A DNA stretch of 64,000 bases from assembly GCA_016790635.1 (NCBI GenBank), contig JAEUOR010000036.1, forward strand, positions 62,001 to 126,000. Direction: 5' to 3'. This DNA is from Burkholderiales bacterium. Lineage in GTDB: Bacteria; Pseudomonadota; Gammaproteobacteria; Burkholderiales; JAEUOS01. Below, piece after piece: positions 1 through 8,668 of the stretch. The notes under the pieces were generated by a model. The model was not told the origin of the DNA, made no database searches, and saw nothing but the letters and a program-made list of their open reading frames with translations. A program made the translations under genes and the position numbers. Position 1 is the first letter of the stretch, and each line of letters opens with the position of its first letter.

Positions 1-461
1 GCCCCGTCGGGGCCCGTGACGCGCACGCGCACGCCATCACCCTGCTGTTCAACACCTTCAAAACGCGTCGAAAAGCGCACCTGCACATGCGCCATGGGTT
101 GGAGCAATTCAAAGATGATCGGCGTCAGGCGATGCTGCTCCAGGTGCAGGCGCCACGGATAGGGGGTGTCGTCCTTGAGCAGCGACAGGTCCCATTCGAC
201 GATGAGCCCCTCCTTGCGGTCGCGCCACTGCCAGCGCGGCACCTTGATGCCGATCTCGAGCATCTTCGCGGTGATGCCCAGCGGCTGCATGATCTCCTGG
301 GTCGGCGGATGGAAGGTGCCGGCACGCAGATCGCGCGTCAGCGCCGCCTCGGCCTCGACGACGATCACGGGAACCTCCTGACGCGCCAGCACCAGGGCAG
401 TCAGCAGGCCGACCGGACCGGCGCCGGCGATGATGACCGGCTTCTTTAGCGAAGAATTCAC
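1..461 (-). CDS. FAD-dependent aromatic monooxygenase, N-terminal part (runs off left edge)
   Basis: Only about 153 N-terminal residues are inside the window; the rest continues beyond base 1. The reverse strand reads a Rossmann FAD-binding start (IIAGAGPVGLLTALVLARQ) and then RAGTFHPPTQEIM, nearly the same block as in the complete monooxygenase at 13091-14290 (RASTFHPPTLDM), so the two are paralogs of the PheA/TfdB/UbiH class of NAD(P)H-dependent flavin hydroxylases acting on phenolic substrates. I use GTG at 461 because no ATG lies in frame just upstream and the fold begins immediately after it. It is divergent from the TRAP transporter genes, which suggests that substrate uptake and oxidation are linked; the substrate cannot be read from the sequence. 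Confidence 0.88.
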   Translation of the reverse strand, partial: MNSSLKKPVIIAGAGPVGLLTALVLARQEVPVIVVEAEAALTRDLRAGTFHPPTQEIMQPLGITAKMLEIGIKVPRWQWRDRKEGLIVEWDLSLLKDDTPYPWRLHLEQHRLTPIIFELLQPMAHVQVRFSTRFEGVEQQGDGVRVRVTGPDG

Positions 462-554
462 GACGAGACCTGCACGATCCGTGGAGTAGGACGCCCATTG
501 TGCGCGATTTGGCGCGGCGCGAAGGCCCGGCGACCTTGAGTGCTACACTTATCC

Positions 555-562
555 AACCGGTT
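555..562. promoter_or_regulatory. Possible operator: perfect 8-bp palindrome
   Basis: AACCGGTT is a perfect palindrome in the 189-base gap between the divergent monooxygenase and dctP genes, 89 bases before the dctP start. It could be a regulator site for both genes, but 8-bp palindromes occur by chance and no regulator gene is adjacent. Inference only. Confidence 0.25.
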
Positions 563-650
563 AATTGCTGCGCGCTTGCAGTCCGCGCACCCCAGCCAAC
601 AACAAACCCACCGGATCCCGCCGCACAGGCTACCCGTTCAAGGAGAAGAC

Positions 651-1658
651 ATGGAAACCATCAGCAAACCCAGGCGCGCCGTCGTCGGCGCCGGCGCCGC
701 CGTCGCGGCCGCGATGCTCGCCCGCCGCGCCCACGCGCAAGCCCCCATCACGCTGCAAGGCGCGGTGCAGTTCAACGATGACCACGCCTTCAACAAGGCG
801 CTCCTCAAGTTCGAGGAACTGGTCAAGAAGTACTACGGCAAGCCGATCAACTTCACCCTGCACCGCAATTCCTCGCTGGGGCTCGAGAAGGACTATTTCG
901 CCTACATGAACCAGGGCAAGGCGGTCGACTACGCGATCGTCTCGCCGGCGCACATGTCGACCTTCGCCAAGGCGGCGCCCTTCATCGACGCGCCTTTCCT
1001 GTTCCGCGACCTCGATCACTGGAACAAGGTGCTTGACCAGGACGTCCTGAAACCGGTGGCCGACGAGGTCGCGCAAAAAGGCGAGGTCATGCTGATCGGC
1101 TACGCCGGCGGCGGCGTGCGCAACATCTTCGCCAACAAGCCGGCGCGGAACCTGGCCGAGCTGAAGGGCTTGAAGGTGCGCGTGCAGGGTGCGCCGATCT
1201 GGAGCCGGACGTTTTCCGCCATCGGCATGGCGCCGACCGTGATCGCCTACAACGAGGTCTACAACGCGATCCAGAACAGGGTGATCGAGGCGGGCGAGAA
1301 CGAGGCCGCCGGCGTGGAGGCGATGAAGTTCCACGAGGTCGCGCCCCACATCAACCTGACGCGCCACGCGATCACGATCCGCCCGGTGTGCTTTTCCTCC
1401 AAGACCTTCGCCAAGCTGCCCAAAGACCTGCAGGACGCAGTCCTGCGCGCAGGCAAGGAAGCCGGCGCCCACGGGCGGGAGATCGAGTCGTCCGAGGACC
1501 AGAAGAAACTCGACGCGCTGGAAAAGGCCGGACGCTTGAAGCAGGTTCCCTTCGCGGACCGCGCGGCGATGCAAAGGCTGGTCGAACCGGTGATGGCCGC
1601 CTACGCCAAGGAGATCGGCGCCGAGGCCATCTACGCGCGCATCAACGCGATCAAGTAA
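651..1658 (+). CDS. dctP: TRAP transporter periplasmic solute-binding protein (DctP family)
   Basis: Extracytoplasmic receptor that captures an organic acid for the DctQM permease. The start ATG at 651 is preceded by AAGGAG at good spacing, giving 335 residues. The N-terminus is a signal sequence (RRAVVGAGAAVAAAM, cleavage near AHAQA, about residue 30). Family hallmarks follow: ELKGLKVRVQ near residue 170 and YNEVYNAIQNRVIEAGEN near residue 205, the stretch around the conserved ligand-binding region of DctP proteins. The gene is separated from dctQ by a strong hairpin, a common arrangement that lets the receptor be made in excess. Ligand unknown; the adjoining dioxygenase and flavin hydroxylase suggest an aromatic or sulfonated acid. 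Confidence 0.95.
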   Translation: METISKPRRAVVGAGAAVAAAMLARRAHAQAPITLQGAVQFNDDHAFNKALLKFEELVKKYYGKPINFTLHRNSSLGLEKDYFAYMNQGKAVDYAIVSPAHMSTFAKAAPFIDAPFLFRDLDHWNKVLDQDVLKPVADEVAQKGEVMLIGYAGGGVRNIFANKPARNLAELKGLKVRVQGAPIWSRTFSAIGMAPTVIAYNEVYNAIQNRVIEAGENEAAGVEAMKFHEVAPHINLTRHAITIRPVCFSSKTFAKLPKDLQDAVLRAGKEAGAHGREIESSEDQKKLDALEKAGRLKQVPFADRAAMQRLVEPVMAAYAKEIGAEAIYARINAIK

Positions 1659-1670
1659 GCGTCGCCAACC

Positions 1671-1707
1671 CGGCCGCGGCCCCGCTCGACGGGGCCGCGG
1701 CCGTTTT
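1671..1707 (+). terminator. Intercistronic hairpin between dctP and dctQ
   Basis: A perfect 14-bp stem (1671-1684 pairs with 1690-1703) encloses a 5-base loop CTCGA and is followed by TTTT. It sits 12 bases after the dctP stop and about 30 bases before the dctQ start. It probably acts as a partial terminator or as an mRNA 3' stabiliser that raises the receptor to permease ratio. Confidence 0.75.
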
Positions 1708-1738
1708 CGTCGCACCCGAGTCCTACCGGTCAACGCCC

Positions 1739-2233
1739 GTGAAAGCCTTCCTCGACCTCTGGCACCGCCTCCTCACCTGGCTCATGGCCGCCACCGTGGC
1801 CATCCTCCTGATTCCGGTGTGCCTGCAGATCTTCTCGCGCTACACCGAGCTCATCCCGCGCTATATCTGGACCGAGGAAATGAGCCGCTTCCTCTTCATC
1901 TGGATGATCATGCTGGGCGCGATGACCGGCTTGCGCGAGCGCCTGCATTTCGATGTCGACCTGTGGCCGCAACTCTCCGCGCGCACCGACGCGGTGCTGC
2001 GCATCATCGCCAATGTCTTTGTTCTTGCCTTCACCGGCATCATGATCTACTGGGGAATTGAATTCACCCGCTTCGGCTGGAAGCAGACCTCGGAACTCGC
2101 CGACCTGCCGATGTGGTTGATATTCATCGCCTGGCCCCTGACCGGGATCACCTGGTTCATGTTCCTGGTCGAGGCCTTCGTCCGCGACATCGGCATGTTC
2201 CGCCGCAACGAGGTCCTGGAGCGTCACCTGTGA
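1739..2233 (+). CDS. dctQ: TRAP transporter small permease (DctQ family)
   Basis: Small four-helix membrane subunit of the TRAP transporter, 164 residues. Helices are visible near residues 10-30 (LLTWLMAATVAILLIPVCLQ), 50-65 (RFLFIWMIMLGAM), 90-110 (VFVLAFTGIMIYWG) and 130-150. The TEEMSRFLFIWMIMLGA stretch is typical of DctQ. The GTG at 1739 is taken as start because coding similarity to the family begins there; the open frame continues upstream but reads the antisense-like tail of dctP. The stop overlaps the dctM start (GTGA), which implies translational coupling. Confidence 0.92.
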   Translation: MKAFLDLWHRLLTWLMAATVAILLIPVCLQIFSRYTELIPRYIWTEEMSRFLFIWMIMLGAMTGLRERLHFDVDLWPQLSARTDAVLRIIANVFVLAFTGIMIYWGIEFTRFGWKQTSELADLPMWLIFIAWPLTGITWFMFLVEAFVRDIGMFRRNEVLERHL

Positions 2234-3549
2234 GCGCCGCCGTCCTGAGTCCGGGCATGGCGGCGCTGGTGCTGTTCGGCGGCTTTTTCCTCCTGCTCGC
2301 GCTGCGCGTGCCGGTGGCATTCGCGCTCGGACTGGCCTCGCTGCCGGTCCTGGTCATCGAGCCGCGCCTCTCGCCGATGGTGCTGTTCAACGAGATGTTC
2401 AAGTCCTACAACTCGTTCATCCTCCTGGCCGTGCCATTCTTCCTGCTGACAGCCAATCTCATGAACGTCGGCGGCATCACGCAGCGCCTGATGAACCTGT
2501 CGCGCACCATGGTCGGCCACTTTCCCGGCGGGCTCGCGCAGGTGAACGTGTTGCTGTCGGTGTTCTTTGCCGGCATCTCGGGCTCGTCCACGGCGGATGC
2601 CGCCAGCCAGGGCAAGCTCTTCATCAATGCGCAGGTCAAGGAAGGCTACGACCTGTCGTTCTCGATCGCGATCACCGCGGTCTCGGCGGTGCTCGCGGTC
2701 ATCATCCCGCCCTCGGTCCTCATGATCGTGTGGGGCGGGGTCATCTCGACTTCGATCGGCGCGATGTACCTGGCCGGGGTCATCCCCGGCCTTCTCATCG
2801 GCCTGGCGCAGATGGCCACCGTGCATGCCTATGCCAAGCGGCGCGGCTACCCGGTCTACCCGCGCTCGAACCTGCGCGAGTTCTTCAACGCGGCGCTGCT
2901 CTCGATCCCGGCGCTGATCACGCCGGTCATCATCGTCGGCGGCATCCTGTTGGGCTGGTTCACCGCGACCGAGTCGGCCGCCATCGCCGTGCTCTACGCG
3001 GCCTGCGTGTCGATCTTCTACTACCGCGAGATCGGCGTGAAGCAGCTTTACCATGCGATCGTCGATACCGGGCGCCTGGCCTCGGTGGCCCTGTTTTGCA
3101 TCGGCACCGCGTCGGTCTTCGGCTGGCTGCTCGCCTACTTCCAGATCCCCAAGGTGCTGCTGGCCGGCGTGACCTCCTGGGATCTCGGGCCGGTCGGCGT
3201 CGGCTTTCTGATCGCGGCGTCGTTCCTGGTCGTGGGATGCTTCCTGGACGCGATCCCTGCCATCATCATTGTCGGCACGGTGCTCCAGCCGATCGCGCAG
3301 GCGGTCGGGCTGCATCCGGTCTCGTTCGCGATCATTGGCATCGTCTCGCTGGCCTTCGGGCTGGTCACGCCGCCCTACGGCCTGTGCCTGCTGATTTCCT
3401 GCGCGGTGGCGAAGGTGCCGCTCAAGTTCGCGCTCAAGGACACGATGATCATGCTCGTGCCCATGCTCCTGGTGCTGTGCGCCATCATCATCTGGCCGGA
3501 GATCCCCTTGCTCCTGCCGCGCTGGCTGACACCCGAACTCCTCAAGTGA
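2230..3549 (+). CDS. dctM: TRAP transporter large permease (DctM family)
   Basis: Large multi-spanning subunit that carries out sodium-coupled substrate translocation together with DctQ and DctP. The 439-residue product is hydrophobic throughout (about 12-13 segments) and has the family block GISGSSTADAASQGKL near residue 115-130 and GLVTPPYGLCLLI near residue 378. The GTG at 2230 overlaps the dctQ stop by 4 bases, which decides the start against the longer open frame. The length is normal for DctM. Confidence 0.95.
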   Translation: MSAAVLSPGMAALVLFGGFFLLLALRVPVAFALGLASLPVLVIEPRLSPMVLFNEMFKSYNSFILLAVPFFLLTANLMNVGGITQRLMNLSRTMVGHFPGGLAQVNVLLSVFFAGISGSSTADAASQGKLFINAQVKEGYDLSFSIAITAVSAVLAVIIPPSVLMIVWGGVISTSIGAMYLAGVIPGLLIGLAQMATVHAYAKRRGYPVYPRSNLREFFNAALLSIPALITPVIIVGGILLGWFTATESAAIAVLYAACVSIFYYREIGVKQLYHAIVDTGRLASVALFCIGTASVFGWLLAYFQIPKVLLAGVTSWDLGPVGVGFLIAASFLVVGCFLDAIPAIIIVGTVLQPIAQAVGLHPVSFAIIGIVSLAFGLVTPPYGLCLLISCAVAKVPLKFALKDTMIMLVPMLLVLCAIIIWPEIPLLLPRWLTPELLK

Positions 3550-3557
3550 GAACGACC

Positions 3558-4397
3558 ATGCCGACCATCCACCCGCTGTCGGAGGCGCTCGGTGCCCGCA
3601 TCGAGGGCATCGACCTCTCGCAACCCCTCACCCCCGAGACCTTCAGGACTGTCGAGCAGGCGCTCGACGACCACTGCATGATCGTCTTCCCGCGGCAGGC
3701 CCTCACGGCGGGGCAGTTCGTCGCCTTCGCCCGCCTGTGGGGACCGCCCGACCCGCACGTGATCGACACCTTTCACCATCCCGAGGATGCCAACATCCTG
3801 GTGCTGTCCAACGAAGTGCGCGACGGCAAGCCGATCGGGCTTGCCGATGCGGGATCATACTTCCACACCGATTACTCCTACCTGGACGTGCCGGCGCGCT
3901 GCACCATGCTGTACGCGCTCAAGGTACCGCATGGCGCCAACGGCACCACGTTCGCCAACCAGACACGCGCCTACGACGACTTGCCGCAGGCCATGAAGGA
4001 GCGCATCGAGCCCCTGGTTGGCCGGCATCACTACGGCAACCGCGACGACCTGGACGAGTCCTCGCGCACGGTCGCATCGGTGTTGAACGAGGAGCAGAAG
4101 AAGAAGGTCCACTGGGTACGCCATCGCGTCGCCCGCGCGCATCCGCGCACCGGCCGCAGATCGCTGTATTCAGTCTCGGGCTCCTCGTTCGGCATCGAGG
4201 GCATGGATGACGCGCAGGCTGTCGCCCTGCTCGATGAACTCAAGGACCACTCGACCCAGGCGCGCTACTGTTACCGCCCGGACTACCAGCCTGGCGATGT
4301 AGTGATCTGGGACAACGCGCAACTGCTGCACAAGGCGCCGCTACCGGAGGCGAACGAAGCTCGCACCCTGTGGCGCATCACGATCCTCGATTCCTGA
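3558..4397 (+). CDS. TauD/TfdA-family Fe(II)/2-oxoglutarate dioxygenase
   Basis: Non-heme iron, 2-oxoglutarate-dependent oxygenase of 279 residues, in the TauD/TfdA superfamily that hydroxylates taurine, sulfonates, aryloxyacetates and similar acids. The iron-binding HxD is visible as FHTDYSYLD near residue 100, the distal histidine as LLHKAPLP near residue 258, and the 2-oxoglutarate-binding arginine as RTLWRITI near the C-terminus. It begins 8 bases after dctM, so it belongs to the transporter operon and probably acts on the imported compound. The exact substrate cannot be assigned. Confidence 0.92.
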   Translation: MPTIHPLSEALGARIEGIDLSQPLTPETFRTVEQALDDHCMIVFPRQALTAGQFVAFARLWGPPDPHVIDTFHHPEDANILVLSNEVRDGKPIGLADAGSYFHTDYSYLDVPARCTMLYALKVPHGANGTTFANQTRAYDDLPQAMKERIEPLVGRHHYGNRDDLDESSRTVASVLNEEQKKKVHWVRHRVARAHPRTGRRSLYSVSGSSFGIEGMDDAQAVALLDELKDHSTQARYCYRPDYQPGDVVIWDNAQLLHKAPLPEANEARTLWRITILDS

Positions 4398-4473
4398 GGC
4401 TGTCACCCGGGCGACGGCCCTGGCGCCGCCCCTATACTCGCGGGCGTTCATTCCGCGAGAGCTGCCGTCATCC

Positions 4474-5025
4474 ATGCCGCGCCGCTGGCTAAAGAGCGTC
4501 CTGCCCGATGTCGAGAAGTACCGCGATCACAGCATCGCGCGTTTTCTCGGGCCGAGCTTTTTTCATCCTGCGCTGTGGCACCTCAATCGGCGCAGCGTCG
4601 CCGGCGGCGTCGCACTGGGCCTTTTTTGCGGACTGATCCCCGGTCCCCTGCAGATGTTCGGCGGCGCCCTGGGCGCGATCTGGTTCAAGCGCAATCTGCC
4701 CGTCGCCCTGGTGACCACGCTTTACACCAATCCCCTGACCATCATTCCCCTGTACCTGGTCGCTTATCAATTGGGCACGCTGGTGCTCGGGCCTTCGGCT
4801 GACGCGATCACGCCGCCCTCCTACAGCGGCATGACACCGGTGCAGTGGGCCGAGGCGCTGGGCGAATGGGCGGCGTCGCTGGGCAAGCCGCTCCTGATCG
4901 GCGTGCCCCTGCTGGCGATCCTGCTGGCGAGTGTCGGCTACGCGGCGGTACACGTGGGCTGGGGACTGTACCTGCGCTGGGCCTGGTCGCGTCGGCGCGC
5001 GACGCGCCGACCCGTGGCGCGATGA
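4474..5025 (+). CDS. DUF2062 membrane protein
   Basis: Protein of 183 residues with the DUF2062 core: RSVAGGVALGLFCGLIPGP followed by LVTTLYTNPLTIIPLYLVAYQLG, two to three membrane helices, and another hydrophobic helix near residues 145-165. The family's function is not established. The basic N-terminus (MPRRWLKS) suggests a cytoplasmic tail. Its stop overlaps the next start (ATGA at 5022-5025). A TATACT element at 4433-4438 could be its -10 box. Confidence 0.85.
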   Translation: MPRRWLKSVLPDVEKYRDHSIARFLGPSFFHPALWHLNRRSVAGGVALGLFCGLIPGPLQMFGGALGAIWFKRNLPVALVTTLYTNPLTIIPLYLVAYQLGTLVLGPSADAITPPSYSGMTPVQWAEALGEWAASLGKPLLIGVPLLAILLASVGYAAVHVGWGLYLRWAWSRRRATRRPVAR

Positions 5026-5777
5026 TGCGTGACGGCGGCATCGCCGCGCGCGCCCGGGCCGCGGCGATCCATCTGGGTCTGAGCGCCGCCGCCGTGGGCC
5101 TGCTGGCAGCGGCGATGCTGATGTTCTGGTATCCGCCGCCGTTCTTTATGGTCGATGGCGGCTGGCAGGTACTGCGCCTGGTGGTGCTGGTCGATATCGT
5201 CGTCGGCCCCCTGCTCACCTTCGTGGTCTTCAACCGCGCCAAGCCCGAGTTGCGCCGCGACCTGGGCGTGATCGCCGCCGTGCAGATCGCCGCCTTCATC
5301 TACGGTGCCTGGGTCATGCATGCCTACCGTCCGGCGCTGATCGTCCATGTCGAATCCACGTTCTACCCGGTGCACTGGCGCGAACTGCGGGGCGCGACCC
5401 GCGACCTGGCAAGCGTGGAGGCGCTGGCCGCGACCAGCGCCCGCGGGCCCGCCTACGTCATGCTTGATCTGCCCGATCCGGCGCTGCGCAAGCGCTATCT
5501 GGCCGAGATGGCCGCAGGCGGGCCGGCGCTGTCGCACCGCGGCGACCATCTGGTTGCCATCGACGCGCAGAATTTCGGTCGCCTGAGCGCCACGCCGACC
5601 GACATCGATGCGCTGGCGCGCGGCGATGCGGGCATCGCCGCCGAGCTCGCCCGCATCCACGCGACCCACGCGGCCATTCGCGAGCGCCTGGTCTTCGTGC
5701 CGCTGGACGCCCGTTACGGCATCGTCATGCTGGTGTTCGACCGGGCAACGCAACGCGTCGTCGATTGGATGAACTAG
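5022..5777 (+). CDS. TfpX/TfpZ-like type IV pilin accessory membrane protein
   Basis: Product of 251 residues with two or three N-terminal membrane helices (HLGLSAAAVGLLAAAMLMFW, VLRLVVLVDIVVGPLLTFVVF, then IAAVQIAAFIYGAWVMHAYRP) and a soluble C-terminal domain. The block VLVDIVVGPLLTFVVFNRAKPELRRDL is, from memory, the signature of the TfpX/TfpZ family, which assists assembly of some type IV pilins. There is no pilin gene in the window, so it is an orphan here and may serve another role. Translationally coupled to the DUF2062 gene by a 4-base overlap. Confidence 0.75.
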   Translation: MMRDGGIAARARAAAIHLGLSAAAVGLLAAAMLMFWYPPPFFMVDGGWQVLRLVVLVDIVVGPLLTFVVFNRAKPELRRDLGVIAAVQIAAFIYGAWVMHAYRPALIVHVESTFYPVHWRELRGATRDLASVEALAATSARGPAYVMLDLPDPALRKRYLAEMAAGGPALSHRGDHLVAIDAQNFGRLSATPTDIDALARGDAGIAAELARIHATHAAIRERLVFVPLDARYGIVMLVFDRATQRVVDWMN

Positions 5778-5780
5778 CCG

Positions 5781-6695
5781 ATGACCACGGACGCGCCACG
5801 CCGCGATGCCGATGCGAAAGCGGTCATCCTGATGTTGCTCCTGACCCTCATGTGGGGCTTCAACCAGATCGCCATCAAGCTCGCGGCGCCCGGCGTCTCA
5901 CTGGTCATGCAGGCCTGCCTGCGCTCGGCGATCGCGGCAGTCATGGTCTTCCTGTGGGCGCGGCTGGTGCGCGAGCCCCTCTTTGATCGCGACGGCACGC
6001 TATGGCCGGGCCTGGCCGCGGGGCTCCTGTTCGCCGCCGAATTCGCCTTCATCCACGCCGGCCTCGCCCACACGACCGCCTCGCGCATGATCGTGTTCGT
6101 CTACCTTGCGCCCTGCCTGACCGCCTTCGGGCTCGCCATGCTGGTTCCCGGCGAGCGCCTGACCCGGCTGCAGTGGAGCGGCGTGCTGATCGCCTTCACC
6201 GGCATCCTGGTCGCGTTCGGCGAACGTGCCGCCACCGACACGCTGCTGGGCGATTTCCTGGGCGTCCTGGGAGCGCTCATGTGGGCCCTGACCACCATCC
6301 TGATCCGCGCCACCCGGCTCTCCTCGACACGCCCATCCAAGACCCTCTTCTACCAGGTCGGCCTTGCCGGCGCGATCCTGCCGCTGGTGTCCTGGGTCAT
6401 GGGTGAGCCTGGCATCGTCCGGCTCGACGGCGTGACCGTGGCATCGATCGCCTACCAGGGCGTGTTGGTGGCCTTTGGCAGCTACCTGGCCTGGTTCTGG
6501 CTGCTGACGCGCTATCGAGCCGCGCAACTGGCGGTGTTCTCCTTCCTGGCGCCGCTCTTCGGCGTGGCATTCGGCGTGCTGCTCCTGGGAGACCCGATCT
6601 CGCCGGCCTTTGCCGCCGCCGCTGTCCTGGTCGGCGCGGGGATCGCGCTGGTCAACCTGCCGGCACGCACGCGCGCACGCGCTACTGAGGCTTGA
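5781..6695 (+). CDS. EamA/DMT-family permease
   Basis: Inner-membrane drug/metabolite transporter of 304 residues with ten predicted helices made of two EamA repeats, the usual layout for this family. The N-terminal helix [19 protein letters not shown] carries the typical W-G-x-N motif. It starts 3 bases after the preceding stop, so it ends a three-gene plus-strand operon. The substrate (amino acid, metabolite or drug efflux) is not evident. The tail ([10 protein letters not shown]) overlaps the convergent Hfq-like gene by 14 bases. Confidence 0.9.
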   Translation: MTTDAPRRDADAKAVILMLLLTLMWGFNQIAIKLAAPGVSLVMQACLRSAIAAVMVFLWARLVREPLFDRDGTLWPGLAAGLLFAAEFAFIHAGLAHTTASRMIVFVYLAPCLTAFGLAMLVPGERLTRLQWSGVLIAFTGILVAFGERAATDTLLGDFLGVLGALMWALTTILIRATRLSSTRPSKTLFYQVGLAGAILPLVSWVMGEPGIVRLDGVTVASIAYQGVLVAFGSYLAWFWLLTRYRAAQLAVFSFLAPLFGVAFGVLLLGDPISPAFAAAAVLVGAGIALVNLPARTRARATEA

Positions 6696-6993
6696 TCGGC
6701 AGGCCGAAGTGGTTGCGCCGCACGATCTTGGGGTCGCGCGGCTTGCGCGGACCCGTCGGGCGCGGAGGCACCGGCATCACGGTGGCGATCGCGCTCTTGT
6801 TGACGATCTGCTGCTCGTGCCCCTCGAGCGCGACGGCGTGCTGGTCGAACGAAGCGATGCGGCCGACCAGCTTGATGCCATTGACGAGGTAGATCACCAC
6901 TGGCTTGCGCAACTTGCGCAGGTGGTTGAGGTAGGGCTCCTGTACGCGCGCGGCGGCGGAATCAGCGGGGGGCCGGGGTGGTTCGATGCTCAT
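6682..6993 (-). CDS. hfq: Hfq-like Sm-fold RNA-binding protein (divergent second copy)
   Basis: Product of 103 residues with an Hfq core: [21 protein letters not shown] then [20 protein letters not shown] and the Sm2 strand [12 protein letters not shown]. In canonical Hfq the Sm2 segment is VYKHAISTVVP; here the YKH is NKS, so the conserved histidine of the KH pair is missing, while the proximal-face glutamine (QEPYLN) and GIKL are kept. N- and C-terminal extensions are proline/arginine rich. ATG 6993 is chosen; a TTG at 7056 would add 21 residues. It lies alone between convergent or unrelated genes, not beside miaA/hflX as the housekeeping hfq usually does, so I read it as a paralog with altered RNA binding. 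Confidence 0.85.
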   Translation of the reverse strand: MSIEPPRPPADSAAARVQEPYLNHLRKLRKPVVIYLVNGIKLVGRIASFDQHAVALEGHEQQIVNKSAIATVMPVPPRPTGPRKPRDPKIVRRNHFGLPIKPQ

Positions 6994-7134
6994 GCGTCGG
7001 GTCGTCGGTGCGACCTCTCCTGCGAGGCCGTACTGCGAAGCAGCAATATACGCCAAGCTTGTCCCTCAAGTCGGCGTCATCGATGCCGATAAGCCTCCCA
7101 TGGGCGGCGATTGCCGCCGCTGCGGAGACCGTCC

Positions 7135-7770
7135 ATGCTTGATCTCGACCCAGGGCTCGACCCCGAGACCCGTGAACAACTGAACTCCCTGGAAACCCGC
7201 GTTGCGCGCCTGGAACGCGCGCTGGCCCAAGGCTTGGGCGGCATCGGCGCCAAGCCGGACGAGTGCGCGATCACGCAAAAACTCGTCGCGCTCAAGAACG
7301 AGGCGGAACTGCTGCGCACGCGGCCGATGAAGATTCTCTCCAGCCCGTCGCCTGCGGAACGCGCCGACACCCTGGATCGGCTGGGCATCACCGGCTCGTT
7401 CGCCAGCCTGGACGAGCGCCTGGCCGAGGCCGCACAGGCCGAGACCGAAATACACCGCAGGCAGGACAGCTTCGCCCCGGTGATGGTGTTCGACGAAGCC
7501 CTGATCGACCGCGCCACCGCCAAGCCGCCGCCGGAGAAGATCGAGGTGATCTCGTATCTTGAGGAGCGGCATCCGAACATCCTGAAGAAGATCTGCAGCG
7601 TTTGGCGCACACCGGAGCTGGGCCAGTTCCTGGAGCGCCTGATCGTCGACGACCGCGGCACCCGCGCCGGGTTCGAACCCGGCGTGATGACCGAACTGCT
7701 GCTGCTCAACGCGATTCTGGACGCGGCCGGCGAGTCCGATCGCTGGCACGCCAACGCGCGCGCGATCTAG
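7135..7770 (+). CDS. Hypothetical protein with N-terminal coiled coil
   Basis: Product of 211 residues that I do not recognise. Residues about 8-65 form a heptad-like coiled coil (TREQLNSLETRVARLERAL and KLVALKNEAELLRTR). The rest is acidic and helical, with YLEERHPNILKKICSVWRTPEL near residue 142 and FLERLIVDDRGTR near 168. No signal peptide and no membrane segment. The codon use matches the neighbours and ATG 7135 is the natural start. It converges on the downstream hydrolase gene with about 20 bases between stops. Confidence 0.7.
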   Translation: MLDLDPGLDPETREQLNSLETRVARLERALAQGLGGIGAKPDECAITQKLVALKNEAELLRTRPMKILSSPSPAERADTLDRLGITGSFASLDERLAEAAQAETEIHRRQDSFAPVMVFDEALIDRATAKPPPEKIEVISYLEERHPNILKKICSVWRTPELGQFLERLIVDDRGTRAGFEPGVMTELLLLNAILDAAGESDRWHANARAI

Positions 7771-7789
7771 GAGCTTGCGAAGAACACGC

Positions 7790-8668
7790 TCAGCGCCCCG
7801 CTTGCCCGGCGACCATGCCGGCCAGCCGCCCCAGCAGCGGCGCCGGCAGGTCGTGCCCCATGCCGTCGATCACGGTGAGCTCGGCGCAGGGGATCTTGCT
7901 GGCCAGATCTTCGCCGCACGCCAGCGGAACCAGGGGATCGGCGCGTCCGTGGATGACCTTGACCGGCTGCCGCACGCGACCCAGGAAAGCGGAGCGGTCA
8001 CCGGATGCGGCCACGGCCACCAGCTGCCGGGCCATGCCTGCCGGATGATAGGAACGCTTAAGCGAGCGTTCGACCTTGGCCTTGAGCACTGCGTCATCGG
8101 ACGGATAGCCGGGGCTGCCAATGATCTTCCAGACGCCGACGCCGTGCTCGACCAGGGTGTTCAGGTCGCGGCCGCGTGGCCGCGACAGGAGGGCGCGCCG
8201 CGCCCGCGCGGTCGGACCCGGCAGGCCGCGCGCCCCGGACGAGGTCATCACGAGGGTCAGTGACTTGACGCGCGCCGGATGCTCGGCCGCCAGGTGCTGG
8301 GCGATCATGCCCCCCATCGAGACGCCGACCACGTGCGCGCTCGGGATGCCGAGCGCATCGAGCAGGCCAGCGGCGTCACCCGCCATGTCGGAGAGCTTGT
8401 AAGGACTGCGAATCGGCAGGCGCAACATGTGCTGCAAGCTGACGCCCAGCAGATTGGGCCGTCCCCAGTGGTCGAACTTGGTCGACAGGCCGATGTCGCG
8501 GTTGTCGAAGACGATCGGCCGCATGCCGCGCTCGATCAGTTGCTGCAGGAGTTCATCGGGCCATGCCGAAAGCTGCATGCCCAAGCCCATGATGAGGAGC
8601 ACGGGCTCATCGCTGGCGGACCCGTGCACCTCCGCCTCGAGGGTGATGCCGTTGGCGCTGATCTGCAT
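7790..8668 (-). CDS. Alpha/beta-fold hydrolase
   Basis: Hydrolase of 292 residues with the complete alpha/beta triad: nucleophile elbow GVSMGG near residue 118, acid in GRADPLVP near residue 245 and histidine in GMGHDLPAP near residue 272. The oxyanion region is LIMGLGMQLSAWP near residue 27. Esterase, lactonase or dehalogenase-type activity is possible; the sequence does not pick one. Its start overlaps the stop of the upstream lipase-like gene (TGATG), so the two hydrolases and the WS/DGAT upstream form one minus-strand unit of lipid or ester metabolism. Confidence 0.88.
   Translation of the reverse strand: MQISANGITLEAEVHGSASDEPVLLIMGLGMQLSAWPDELLQQLIERGMRPIVFDNRDIGLSTKFDHWGRPNLLGVSLQHMLRLPIRSPYKLSDMAGDAAGLLDALGIPSAHVVGVSMGGMIAQHLAAEHPARVKSLTLVMTSSGARGLPGPTARARRALLSRPRGRDLNTLVEHGVGVWKIIGSPGYPSDDAVLKAKVERSLKRSYHPAGMARQLVAVAASGDRSAFLGRVRQPVKVIHGRADPLVPLACGEDLASKIPCAELTVIDGMGHDLPAPLLGRLAGMVAGQAGR

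Noticed and set aside
4433..4438. TATACT as promoter of the DUF2062 operon
   Set aside because: No acceptable -35 element at 16-18 bases, so not listed as a promoter.
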